From: Aquimarina algicola
GTDB taxonomy: Bacteria > Bacteroidota > Bacteroidia > Flavobacteriales > Flavobacteriaceae
Direction: 5' to 3'
Assembly (NCBI RefSeq): GCF_006443095.1
Contig: NZ_VFWZ01000005.1
Span: 248,001 to 312,000 of the forward strand
DNA length: 64,000 nt
Shown in pieces: positions 44,934-52,952 of this stretch; the first letter of the stretch is position 1, and each line of letters starts with the position of its first letter. A program made the translations under genes and the position numbers. Under the pieces are notes generated by a model that was not told the DNA's origin, did not search any database, and saw nothing but the letters and a program-made list of their open reading frames with translations.

Positions 44934-45929
44934 CTAGTTTTTACTTAATTCTTGTACTTTTTTTAATGCTTCTAAACCTTTTCCAGAAAGTAAAGCTTCT
45001 TTAGCTCTTTCAAAACCTTGCTTTGGCGTCAAATTATCGACGGTTGCAATTGCCATACCCGCATTTGCACAAACTACATTATTTTGTGCTTCTGTTCCTT
45101 TTCCAGTTAGGATATCTACAAAAATAGTTGCAGAAGCTTCGATTGAATCTCCTCCTGCTATTTCGTCTTGTTGTAAAGGCGTAACTCCAAAATCTTGTGG
45201 GGTTAGCATGCCTTCTGAGATATTTGAGATTGTTTTTGTATTTCCTGTAAGTGAGATTTCATCATATCCATCAAGAGCATGTACTATAGTGAAATTTTTG
45301 TCTGTATTTTGATACAAATATCCGTACATTCTTGCGAGTTCCAGATTAAAAACACCTACCATTTGATTTTTGGGAAAAGCAGGATTAACCATTGGCCCGA
45401 GCATGTTGAAGAATGTTTTTACACCAAGTTCTTTGCGTATGGGAGCGACGTTTTTCATTGCCGGGTGAAATAGAGGGGCGTGTAATACACAAATTCCTGC
45501 TTCGTCCATACAACGTTTTAAAAAATCTTTATTGTTGCTAAACTTGATCCCCAGATGTTCCATGACATTAGAACTACCACACTTTGAAGATACTCCATAA
45601 TTACCATGTTTAGTAACTTTTATGCCGGCTCCTGCCGATACAAAAGATGATAATGTTGAGATATTGAATGTGTCTTTACCATCGCCACCAGTACCACAAA
45701 GGTCTATTGGGTTGTAATCACTCAGATCAACTGCGATACATAATTCTAATAGCGCATCTCTAAACCCTTCAAGTTCTTCTACGGTTATGCTCCTCATCAT
45801 ATATACGGTAAGAAATGAGGCGATTTGGCTTTGATTATATTCTCCTTTTGAAATATTAACCAAAACGTTTCTGGCTTCTTCTTTGGAGATGGTTTCGTGA
45901 TTGATTAATCTATTGAGTAAACTTTTCAT
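44934..45929 (-). CDS. trpD: Anthranilate phosphoribosyltransferase
   Basis: Transfers phosphoribose from PRPP to anthranilate. The diagnostic PRPP loop is DLCGTGGDGKDTFNIST, followed by KHGNYGVSSKCGSSNVMEHLG and FFNMLGPMVNP. The length of 331 residues is normal. It starts four bases after the trpG stop, so translation is probably coupled. Confidence 0.97.
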   Translation of the reverse strand: MKSLLNRLINHETISKEEARNVLVNISKGEYNQSQIASFLTVYMMRSITVEELEGFRDALLELCIAVDLSDYNPIDLCGTGGDGKDTFNISTLSSFVSAGAGIKVTKHGNYGVSSKCGSSNVMEHLGIKFSNNKDFLKRCMDEAGICVLHAPLFHPAMKNVAPIRKELGVKTFFNMLGPMVNPAFPKNQMVGVFNLELARMYGYLYQNTDKNFTIVHALDGYDEISLTGNTKTISNISEGMLTPQDFGVTPLQQDEIAGGDSIEASATIFVDILTGKGTEAQNNVVCANAGMAIATVDNLTPKQGFERAKEALLSGKGLEALKKVQELSKN

Positions 45930-45933
45930 AGGC

Positions 45934-46506
45934 TTAATTATTAATCCAGTTTTCTAACATTTTTTTTCCATCTGGTGTGAGCACAGATTCCGGGTGAAAT
46001 TGTACTCCACGTACATCTAGTTCTTTATGGCGTAGTGACATGATTTGTCCATTTTCATCATATGAAGTCACTTCTAAACACTCGGGTAAATTTTCTTTGG
46101 CAACGACCCAGGAATGATACCTGCCTACATTAAAATTTTGCTCTAAGCCATCAAAAATAACTTCATTTTCTACTGATAGTGATACGTTGGTTGCGACACC
46201 ATGATATACATTATCCAGATTGATGAGGTCACCACCAAATACTTCTCCTATGGCTTGTTGCCCCAGACAAACTCCAAAAATACTTTTGCTATCGGCATAG
46301 GTGCTTATAATGTCTTTTAACAAACCTGCTTCTTCTGGAATTCCCGGTCCAGGGGAAAGTAGGATTTTTTGAAATGGTGCTACTTCGTCCAAATGAAGCT
46401 GGTCATTACGTTTTACAGTTACTTCACAACCTAAGTCTTCTAGATAGTGCACTAGGTTGTAAACAAATGAATCGTAGTTATCGATTACTAATACTTTTTT
46501 ACTCAT
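45934..46506 (-). CDS. trpG: Anthranilate synthase glutamine amidotransferase subunit
   Basis: Supplies ammonia from glutamine to TrpE. The class I amidotransferase triad is visible: Cys in GVCLGQQAIGEVFGG, and His/Glu in VQFHPESVLTPDG, with LLSPGPGIPEEAG near the N-terminus. It is 190 residues. The repeat copy at 46519-46589 occupies the gap between trpE and this gene. Confidence 0.97.
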   Translation of the reverse strand: MSKKVLVIDNYDSFVYNLVHYLEDLGCEVTVKRNDQLHLDEVAPFQKILLSPGPGIPEEAGLLKDIISTYADSKSIFGVCLGQQAIGEVFGGDLINLDNVYHGVATNVSLSVENEVIFDGLEQNFNVGRYHSWVVAKENLPECLEVTSYDENGQIMSLRHKELDVRGVQFHPESVLTPDGKKMLENWINN

Positions 46507-46518
46507 AATATTTTATTT

Positions 46519-46589
46519 GTGTTAAGGATAGTAGCAAGCTATCGTGTAGCGCAAATAGCCTGACCCTTTTTTTGAAAAAGGGAACACCC
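46519..46589 (-). repeat. Structured dispersed repeat, copy 2, filling the trpE-trpG gap
   Basis: On minus it reads GGGTGTTCCC, an A/T hairpin arm, then GGGTCAGGCTATTTGCGC and TACACGATAGCTTGCTACTA, and ends TCCTTAACAC. It aligns with copy 1 at 35134-35195. The end stem keeps pairing by compensatory change: GTGTT/AACAC here against GCGTG/CACGC there. The internal hairpin is enlarged (CCCTTTTT / AAAAAGGG against CCC/GGG). It lies in sense orientation in the operon mRNA, directly after the trpE stop. Confidence 0.75.
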
Positions 46590-47987
46590 TTATATTTCTT
46601 CTGCTAGTTTTAATGCTTTGGTTAATGCTCCTAACTTATTATACACTTCCTGAAGTTCACTTTCTTCATTGGACTCATTGACCAATCCGGCTCCTGCTTG
46701 CCAATGTAATTCATGGTTTTTACTTAAAAATGTACGGATCATGATGGCGTGATTAAAATTTCCTGAAAAATCCATAAACCCTATCGCACCGCCATAAAAA
46801 TCTCGGTTTATGGTTTCGTATTTTTCTATCAGTTGCATTGCCATGTGTTTTGGTGCTCCGCTTAGTGTACCGGCGGGAAAAGTATCGGCTACAACCTGCA
46901 TAGTTGTGGTATTATCATGTTTTTTTCCGGTAACTTTGCTCACCAGATGAATTACATGAGAATAAAACTGAATTTCTCGATAAGTGTCTACTGTTACATC
47001 ACTGCCATTGCGACTTAAATCATTTCGAGCCAGATCGACCAACATTACATGTTCTGCATTTTCTTTTTCGTCTGCGGCCAGTTTTTTTGCCAATTCTGCA
47101 TCTTGTTCGTCGTTTCCGGTACGTTTAAAAGTACCTGCAATGGGGTGTATCTCGGCAATATTGTCTTCTACAACCAATTGAGCTTCTGGCGAACTACCAA
47201 ATATTTTGAAATCTCCATAGTCAAAATAAAATAGGTAAGGAGAGGGGTTGATACTTCTAAGTGCTCTGTAGACATTGAACTCGTCTCCTTTGAATTTTTG
47301 TGAGAAACGTTTTGATAATACCAATTGAAATACATCTCCTCGTTGACAATGTTTTTTGGCTAAGGCTACATGTTCTTTGTATTGATCATCATTAAGATTT
47401 GAGGTGGTTTCTCCTTGTGTGTTAAAATTATACGAAGCAAAGTTTTTGACTCTAAGCAGTGATTCTATTTGAGGAATATTGTTGTCTGATTCGTAGCAGT
47501 GTGCAAAAATGTAAGCTTCGTTGGTAAAGTTACTAATAGCAATAATGTTTTGATATACTGTGTATTGAATATCAGGGATAGCTAGTGCTGCTTCTTTTTT
47601 AGAAATTGTAATATCTTCAAAATATCTAACCGCATCATAAGAGATATATCCAAATAGACCATTGTTTATAAATTTGAAGTCACTTTTTGAAGTTTCGAAC
47701 TGAGCTGCAAATTGTTCGATTACCTGAGGGATGTTTGTGTCTTCTGTAATTGGAGTTTCTAAAGTGGTTTTGTCAGGAAACGATTGATAAATAGTTTCGT
47801 TTTCTACTTTGATAGTGGCAATCGGATTGCAACAGATGTAGGAAAAACTATTTTCATTACCTCTATAATCATTATTTTCTAGTAAAAGACTATTAGGAAA
47901 TCGATCTCGGATTTTTAGATATACACTTACCGGTGTAAAAGTATCTGCCAGAATTTGTTTGAAATGTGTGGTTAATTTATACTTCAT
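46590..47987 (-). CDS. trpE: Anthranilate synthase component I
   Basis: Makes anthranilate from chorismate and ammonia. The chorismate-binding half has FQLVLSKRFSQKF, PEAQLV, HPIAGTFKRTG and FPAGTLSGAPKHMAM, with the final QAGAGLVNESNEESE. It is 465 residues, normal. The N-terminal feedback motif, usually LLES, reads LLEN here (in SLLLENND); the Ser of LLES helps bind tryptophan in the enteric enzyme. It is the first structural gene of the operon, behind the attenuator. Confidence 0.97.
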   Translation of the reverse strand: MKYKLTTHFKQILADTFTPVSVYLKIRDRFPNSLLLENNDYRGNENSFSYICCNPIATIKVENETIYQSFPDKTTLETPITEDTNIPQVIEQFAAQFETSKSDFKFINNGLFGYISYDAVRYFEDITISKKEAALAIPDIQYTVYQNIIAISNFTNEAYIFAHCYESDNNIPQIESLLRVKNFASYNFNTQGETTSNLNDDQYKEHVALAKKHCQRGDVFQLVLSKRFSQKFKGDEFNVYRALRSINPSPYLFYFDYGDFKIFGSSPEAQLVVEDNIAEIHPIAGTFKRTGNDEQDAELAKKLAADEKENAEHVMLVDLARNDLSRNGSDVTVDTYREIQFYSHVIHLVSKVTGKKHDNTTTMQVVADTFPAGTLSGAPKHMAMQLIEKYETINRDFYGGAIGFMDFSGNFNHAIMIRTFLSKNHELHWQAGAGLVNESNEESELQEVYNKLGALTKALKLAEEI

Positions 47988-48042
47988 AAGTAAACCGTAT
48001 CTTTTTGATTATTATATTTTTATTTCTGTGAATTCATTCAAT

Positions 48043-48078
48043 AAAAAAAAGGCTTGTCGTGATTTTGACAAGCCTTTT
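48043..48078 (-). terminator. trp attenuator terminator
   Basis: On minus, GGCTTGTC / GACAAGCC (8 bp, loop AAAATCAC) is followed by a run of eight T. It lies about 30 bases after the leader-peptide stop and 56 bases before trpE. The base run TCACGAC (loop plus first bases of the 3' arm) is the exact complement of GTCGTGA at 48111-48117 inside the end of the leader-peptide gene, which gives a competing antiterminator. Confidence 0.9.
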
Positions 48079-48106
48079 GTATGTTTTTCTTAACACAATG
48101 CAGTAG

Positions 48107-48169
48107 CTATCTCACGACGTTTTCGTTTCGAGAGTTCCACCACCAGTTATTTGTTAAAATAAAATTCAT
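48107..48169 (-). CDS. trpL: trp operon leader peptide
   Basis: A 20-codon frame reading MNFILTNNWWWNSRN then ENVVR and TAG. Three consecutive TGG codons lie at 48137-48145. With ribosomes stalled there, GTCGTGA (48111-48117) is free to pair with TCACGAC in the terminator hairpin and prevent termination; with ribosomes reaching the stop at 48107-48109, that segment is masked and the terminator forms. A self-hairpin CTCTCG...ACGAAAACGT...GAG can form in the same region. The arrangement is the classical tryptophan attenuation logic. Confidence 0.88.
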   Translation of the reverse strand: MNFILTNNWWWNSRNENVVR

Positions 48170-48187
48170 TTTTTTTTATTTACGATT

Positions 48188-48216
48188 CAAATATATAAAT
48201 TAATTATAATTTACAA
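48188..48216 (-). promoter_or_regulatory. trp operon promoter (Bacteroidota type)
   Basis: On minus, TTG (48216-48214) and TATATTTG (48195-48188) are separated by 18 bases, matching the TTG / TAnnTTTG pattern. Transcription would begin close to 48182, leaving about a dozen bases before the leader ATG at 48169. Confidence 0.7.
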
Positions 48217-48225
48217 TATAAAAAT

Positions 48226-48792
48226 TTACATTTTTAAGTTTACAGCTAATTCGAACTCATCGTTTATTGCTTTGTCTCCTAAATTATCAAAAAAACTTCC
48301 TGATCCATATTTGATATCATACTTGGTTCTATCTACCTTCAAAGTGGTAGAAGCTGTATTACCTTTTATATTTAGATCAAATTGAATAGGGTTTGTTTTT
48401 CCTTTAATAGTAAGATCTCCTGCTATTTTATAACCATTAGCTGTCTTTTTTGCTTTAGTAACTACTAGTTTTGCAGTTTTATGGTTTGAAGTGCCAAAGA
48501 AATCATCAGAATTAAGATGGCCTTCTAGTTTTTCTTTTCCTTTGCCCGCTTCAAGATCTGTAACGACTAGTGTAGTCATATCGACTACAAATTCTCCTGC
48601 TGTAATTTTGTCTCCTTCAAAGTTTAAAAATCCTTCAGATAGTTTTAATGTTCCGGTATGTGATCCTGTAACTTTTTTACCAGTCCAGTTGACAATACTC
48701 TCTGAGGCTTTAATTTTCTTTTTTTGAGCAAATACTGAGGATGTTGCAACAATGGCAAAAGCTAAAATTAGTGTTTGAAATTTCATGTTCAT
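48226..48792 (-). CDS. YceI-family periplasmic protein
   Basis: A 188-residue exported protein: signal MKFQTLILAFAIVATSSVFAQ, then a lipocalin-like beta-barrel with SESIVNWTGKKVTGSHTGTLKLSEG, GEFVVDMTTLVV, and AGDLTIKGKTNPIQFDL. Family members bind isoprenoid-type lipids. Two ATG codons (48792, 48786) are possible starts. It is 22 bases downstream of the MarR gene, so the regulator probably controls it. Confidence 0.93.
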   Translation of the reverse strand: MNMKFQTLILAFAIVATSSVFAQKKKIKASESIVNWTGKKVTGSHTGTLKLSEGFLNFEGDKITAGEFVVDMTTLVVTDLEAGKGKEKLEGHLNSDDFFGTSNHKTAKLVVTKAKKTANGYKIAGDLTIKGKTNPIQFDLNIKGNTASTTLKVDRTKYDIKYGSGSFFDNLGDKAINDEFELAVNLKM

Positions 48793-48814
48793 GATTTTAA
48801 AATTAAGTTTGTTT

Positions 48815-49282
48815 TTATGAATTAAAATTTTGATTTCGTAATTGATCTAAAAATATATTTAACTGATCTAAATCTTCTTCTGTTAGATTAGATGTGATTT
48901 TATTTTCAAAATCATCCATTATAGGACTTACTATATTTAAAAATTCTGTTCCTTTTTGAGTAATAGTTATTTCTACTTTTCTTCTATTAGAAGGACAGAT
49001 AGTTCTTGTTGTATACCCTTTTTGAATAAGCTTATCAACGAGTCTTGTGGTGTTACTCATTTTGGTTACCATTCTTTCTTGAATTGTAGACAGGTTGGCT
49101 GGTTTTCCTTTTTGGCCATTAAGAATGCGTAGTACATTAAATTGTTGTATGGATATATCATGATTCTTTAGTTCGAGATTGATTTTATCCATAATCCACC
49201 CATGTGTAAATAATAGATTTATGATCGCTTTTTTACGAACGGGTATTTTATTTTCGGTTTTTATGAAACTTTCTATATTCAT
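48815..49282 (-). CDS. MarR-family transcriptional regulator
   Basis: A 155-residue winged-helix regulator. The DNA-binding part is seen in ISIQQFNVLRILNGQKGKP, TIQERMVTKMSNTTRLVDKLIQKGY and the wing RRKVEITITQKGTEFL. The ATG at 49282 (MNIESFIK) is chosen; a longer frame to 49309 would overlap the palindromic operator-like site. It is likely autoregulated and controls yceI. Confidence 0.92.
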   Translation of the reverse strand: MNIESFIKTENKIPVRKKAIINLLFTHGWIMDKINLELKNHDISIQQFNVLRILNGQKGKPANLSTIQERMVTKMSNTTRLVDKLIQKGYTTRTICPSNRRKVEITITQKGTEFLNIVSPIMDDFENKITSNLTEEDLDQLNIFLDQLRNQNFNS

Positions 49283-49310
49283 TTGTATAAACAACATTTG
49301 TATATACAAA
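49282..49310. promoter_or_regulatory. Candidate MarR operator
   Basis: A 14-base perfect palindrome TTTGTATATACAAA at 49297-49310 and a second TTTGTATA at 49282-49289, 15 bases apart, directly upstream of the MarR start. MarR proteins commonly bind such palindromes in their own promoters. Confidence 0.6.
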
Positions 49311-49517
49311 TATATAATTAAGAATGCTTTTTGAATACTAAACCGATATTAATTCTTTGTTAAAGTTGAGATTAGCGTGTAGTTAAATAGTAATATTGCG
49401 AAGATAGTAATACTGTTGAGTTAAACATTTGCAAAAAATTCTGAAAATATTTAAGTAAACATCAGAAACCTTGTTAATTTTCTTTTGCTTAGATATGAGT
49501 TTTGATACATTAGTAGC

Positions 49518-50039
49518 ATGTTGAAATGGGTTTTAAATATTGTATTGATAGTTTTTTTTTCGGGATGTAAAGGAGAAAAGACTGTAGCATTAGATGCTAA
49601 CAAAGTTTTTAAGAGTAAAGGGGTAGAAATACCTTTGCATACTTTTGAAAGCTTCGAACCGTTGCTTAATATCGATGATGGAAAAACTAGAGTGATCAAT
49701 TTTTGGGCAACTTGGTGCAAACCTTGCGTAGCAGAATTGCCTTATTTTGAATTGATTAATAGTAGGTATCCAGAGCATAAGGTAGAAGTGATATTGGTAA
49801 GCTTGGATTTGCCCATGCATGTAGAATCCAAATTAATTCCTTTTGTGAAAAAACAAAAGATTCAGAGTAAAGTGATTTTATTAGATGATCCGGATGCAAA
49901 TAGTTGGATTCCTAAGGTAGATAAAGATTGGACAGGCTCGATACCTGCAACTATAATATATAGAGATAACACATTTCGTTTTTATGAACGATCGTTTACT
50001 TACAACGAATTAGAAAAAGAACTCAAAAAATTATTGTAA
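49518..50039 (+). CDS. TlpA-like thioredoxin-fold lipoprotein
   Basis: A 173-residue protein with lipoprotein signal MLKWVLNIVLIVFFSGC. The redox motif is WATWCKPCVAELPYF, followed by VILVSLDLPMH and the cis-Pro loop SIPATIIY. It probably reduces or isomerises disulfides in the periplasm. The second thioredoxin-fold gene follows after 21 bases and is probably cotranscribed. Confidence 0.92.
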   Translation: MLKWVLNIVLIVFFSGCKGEKTVALDANKVFKSKGVEIPLHTFESFEPLLNIDDGKTRVINFWATWCKPCVAELPYFELINSRYPEHKVEVILVSLDLPMHVESKLIPFVKKQKIQSKVILLDDPDANSWIPKVDKDWTGSIPATIIYRDNTFRFYERSFTYNELEKELKKLL

Positions 50040-50060
50040 CTATTTATAAAAAGTACAGAA

Positions 50061-50687
50061 ATGAAAACTTTAAAAATTTTAGTGGGAGTTGCTTTTATTA
50101 TTGCGATTAGTGCTTTTGCCATAGACAAAGTATCAGATACCGAGATAGATAAAGGATATTCTATAGGGGATATCGCAACAGATTTTAGTTTAAAAAATAT
50201 TGATAATACAAATGTTTCTTTGGCAGATTACAAAGAAGCAAAAGGGTTTATAGTAATTTTTACATGTAATCATTGTCCTTATTCTGTTGCTTATGAGGAT
50301 CGAATTATAACATTAGACAAAACTTTTAAGTCAAAAGGATATCCTGTTCTAGCTATAAATCCAAATAATCCAAAAGCATATCCCGATGATAGTTTTGATA
50401 ATATGATTAAAAGGTCCAAAGAAAAGGGTTTTACTTTTCCTTATTTGTTTGATGATGGACAAAAGGTTTATCCTCAATATGGAGCTACAAAAACTCCTCA
50501 TGTGTATGTGTTAGAAAAAACACCTGAAGGAAATGTAGTTAGATATATAGGAGCAATCGATAATAATTACAAAGATGCTTCTGCCGCAACAGAAAAATAT
50601 GTTGAAGATGCTATTAATGCATTATTAGAAGGAAAGAAGGTTCCTGTAGAAGTTACAAAAGCTATAGGTTGTAGTATAAAAGCTTAA
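50061..50687 (+). CDS. AhpC/TSA-like thioredoxin-fold protein
   Basis: A 208-residue exported protein: signal ILVGVAFIIAISAFAID, then GDIATDFSLKNIDNTNVSLADYK, the CxxC in IVIFTCNHCPYSVAYEDRI, and the cis-Pro loop GATKTPHVYVL. Such proteins of the AhpC/redoxin fold with TCNHCP are common in this phylum; the substrate is not known. It follows the TlpA-like gene by 21 bases. Confidence 0.88.
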   Translation: MKTLKILVGVAFIIAISAFAIDKVSDTEIDKGYSIGDIATDFSLKNIDNTNVSLADYKEAKGFIVIFTCNHCPYSVAYEDRIITLDKTFKSKGYPVLAINPNNPKAYPDDSFDNMIKRSKEKGFTFPYLFDDGQKVYPQYGATKTPHVYVLEKTPEGNVVRYIGAIDNNYKDASAATEKYVEDAINALLEGKKVPVEVTKAIGCSIKA

Positions 50688-50809
50688 AATTTCACTTCAT
50701 TTTTATTATATCTCGATATCCATGTGACACAATTTATAAAAGTACTCGTTATATTTGTAATGAATATAGAATAAGAAAGACTTATAACTTAGTACTAACA
50801 TAATTTATA

Positions 50810-51121
50810 ATGGCAGATATCACACAAGAAGAATGGCAAGAACTTATTGCTAAAGATGAAAACGCAGTTATTTTGGATGTAAGAACCGAAGAAGAAGTAG
50901 AAGACGGTTACATTCCTAATATGCAAAATATAGACATTCGTAAAGGGCAGGGATTTTTGGATGAAATTAGTGCTCTTGATAAATCTAAGAATTATTATGT
51001 GTATTGTAGATCAGGTGCCCGCAGTGCTCAAGCCTGTACATTAATGAACCAAATGGGGTTTGATACAACATATAACTTATTAGGCGGATTTATGGAGTGG
51101 GAAGGAGAAACCGTAGAGTAA
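50810..51121 (+). CDS. Rhodanese-like domain protein
   Basis: A 103-residue single rhodanese domain: AVILDVRTEEEVEDGYIPNMQNIDI, then the active-site Cys in YYVYCRSGARSAQAC, and the end TYNLLGGFMEWEGE. It is cytoplasmic and transfers sulfane sulfur. The second rhodanese gene begins 17 bases later. Confidence 0.92.
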   Translation: MADITQEEWQELIAKDENAVILDVRTEEEVEDGYIPNMQNIDIRKGQGFLDEISALDKSKNYYVYCRSGARSAQACTLMNQMGFDTTYNLLGGFMEWEGETVE

Positions 51122-51138
51122 CTCTCACTATATCTATT

Positions 51139-51534
51139 ATGAAATATTTACTTACCTCTTTAGTCATCATATCGTTTTTTACAATTTCGAGTTGTAGAGA
51201 TATTGAAGATGCTACAATTGAACATATTACTGTAGAAGAAATGGATTCTTTAATCAAAATGAGTAAAGTTGAGCTTATTGATGTAAGAACACCAGAAGAA
51301 TATGCTAGTGGATTTATAGAAGGAGCTGTTAATATCAATTATGAAGATGAGAATTTTGAAGATCTTATCGCTAAGCTTGATAAATCAAAACCGGTAGCTG
51401 TATACTGTGGTAGAGGGTATAGAAGTAGTAAATGTTCTCGATATATGAAAAAAGCAGGTTTTACTAAGATCTACGATTTAGATGGGGGGATAACCCAATG
51501 GAAGTTTAAAGGTAAAACCACTATTAAAAAATAG
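51139..51534 (+). CDS. Rhodanese-like lipoprotein
   Basis: A 131-residue rhodanese with lipoprotein signal MKYLLTSLVIISFFTISSC. ELIDVRTPEEYASGFIEGAVNINY and the active-site loop VAVYCGRGYRSSKCSRY are intact. The ATG at 51139 is chosen for the signal peptide. It pairs with the cytoplasmic rhodanese just upstream, which suggests a sulfur transfer or redox task on both sides of the membrane. Confidence 0.9.
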   Translation: MKYLLTSLVIISFFTISSCRDIEDATIEHITVEEMDSLIKMSKVELIDVRTPEEYASGFIEGAVNINYEDENFEDLIAKLDKSKPVAVYCGRGYRSSKCSRYMKKAGFTKIYDLDGGITQWKFKGKTTIKK

Positions 51535-51554
51535 TAGTTTTGTATTACGATACT

Positions 51555-51592
51555 AAAAAGGTTTGAAATTAATATTGTTTCAAGCCTTTTAT
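51555..51592 (+). terminator. Intrinsic terminator after the rhodanese pair
   Basis: AAAAGGTTTGAAA / TTTCAAGCCTTTT (one G-T pair) with a 10-base loop, followed by T-rich sequence. It separates the redox genes from the lanthipeptide cassette. Confidence 0.75.
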
Positions 51593-51720
51593 TGTTTTTA
51601 TTTAAAAGTAAATTACAGTATTTTATGTTTAAAATTTAATAATTATAATATTCTTAAAAGCTGATGTAATTTAAGGGGTTCTACTTACTTTTATGAATCA
51701 TCTTTTAAACCCTAATCGTT

Positions 51721-52944
51721 ATGCTTGAAATTAAGGTTACTACACAAGCACTCCTTAATCAACAACTTAAAGAAATACATATAATCCTTAGAGATAACTA
51801 TAAAGATGTAAAAGACATAGGTGGTTTATCCGGGATTTCAGGAATTTCGCTTTTTCAATTTTACTATTCAAAATATTTAAATTCTGATGTAGGAGCAGAA
51901 ATTGGAGCAGAAATTCTTAGTGAATGTATTGATAGAATTAATAATGGATACAACTTTCCTACCTATTGTAATGGTATTGCAGGTGCAGGATGGGTGATCC
52001 AACATTTGGTAGAAGAAGATTTTGTCGAAATTGATGTTGATGAACTCTTAGTAGATTTAGATGTATACCTTTATTCTGTAATGAAGGTCAATATAGAACA
52101 AGGAGACTATGATTTTTTGCATGGAGCTTTGGGGTACGGGTATTACTTTTTGAAACGCCTAAAAAATACACAGTCTGAAACGCTTAAAAATAAATACCTA
52201 AGTTATTTATCAGATATCATACAGCAATTAGATGTTCTGTCAGAAAAAGATGATTACGGTTGTAAGTGGAATTCAATTTTAGATCATGAGTCAGGCTTAA
52301 AAGGGTATAACTTGAGCCTCTCTCATGGAATGTCAAGTATCATCAACTTTTTATCAAGATTGTATCCCTATACAGAGCTAAGGGATAAAGTAACTCCTCT
52401 TCTAAAAGGAGGAATATCTTACATTCTTAGTCATGAAGATGCGACTCAAGATTCTATTTCGCTATTTCCAAGTTGGTCTACACAATCAGAAGAAAGACAA
52501 ACTAGTCGCCTGGCATGGTGTTACGGGGATTTGGGTATTGGAATTTCCCTTAGAATAGCAGCTTTAGCTTTAAAAGATAGTGATCTCGAAGAGAAAGCAT
52601 TGAAAATTTTAAAACGTGCAACCGGTCGAAAAACTAAAGAACAATCTTTGGTTAAAGATACATGTATGTGCCACGGTGCATTTGGAAACGCTCAAATTTT
52701 CAATAGATTATATAGAGATACAAAAGAAGAAGTTTTCTTAGAAGCAGCAGATTTTTGGATACAAGAAGGCATAAACATGGCTACATTTTCTGATGGATAT
52801 GTGGGATATAAACAATGGAAAGGTAAAAAAGGATGGGTAAATGAAATTGATTTGTTAATGGGAGTTGCAGGTATAGGAATGGCCATATTATTTCATATAT
52901 CTGATTTTGAAACCTCTTGGGATGAATGTCTAATGATCTCTTAA
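51721..52944 (+). CDS. lanC: Lanthionine synthetase C-like cyclase
   Basis: A 407-residue LanC, a toroid of helices that couples Cys thiols to dehydrated Ser/Thr. The zinc ligands are Cys267 in AWCYGDLG and Cys317-His318 in CMCHGAFGNA. The internal motifs NGIAGAGWVIQHL, DYDFLHGALGYGYYF and NLSLSHGMSSIINFLSR are also as expected. It is the first gene of the cassette; split LanB follows after 8 bases. No precursor peptide is seen in 51535-51720. Confidence 0.95.
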   Translation: MLEIKVTTQALLNQQLKEIHIILRDNYKDVKDIGGLSGISGISLFQFYYSKYLNSDVGAEIGAEILSECIDRINNGYNFPTYCNGIAGAGWVIQHLVEEDFVEIDVDELLVDLDVYLYSVMKVNIEQGDYDFLHGALGYGYYFLKRLKNTQSETLKNKYLSYLSDIIQQLDVLSEKDDYGCKWNSILDHESGLKGYNLSLSHGMSSIINFLSRLYPYTELRDKVTPLLKGGISYILSHEDATQDSISLFPSWSTQSEERQTSRLAWCYGDLGIGISLRIAALALKDSDLEEKALKILKRATGRKTKEQSLVKDTCMCHGAFGNAQIFNRLYRDTKEEVFLEAADFWIQEGINMATFSDGYVGYKQWKGKKGWVNEIDLLMGVAGIGMAILFHISDFETSWDECLMIS

Positions 52945-52952
52945 TGTACTAA

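Noticed and set aside
49518..51534. Thioredoxin and rhodanese genes as part of the lanthipeptide cluster
   Set aside because: A terminator at 51555-51592 and about 190 bases separate them; they look like a separate redox unit.
51535..51720. Lanthipeptide precursor upstream of LanC
   Set aside because: All ATG frames stop within a few codons and none has a GG leader or Cys-rich core.
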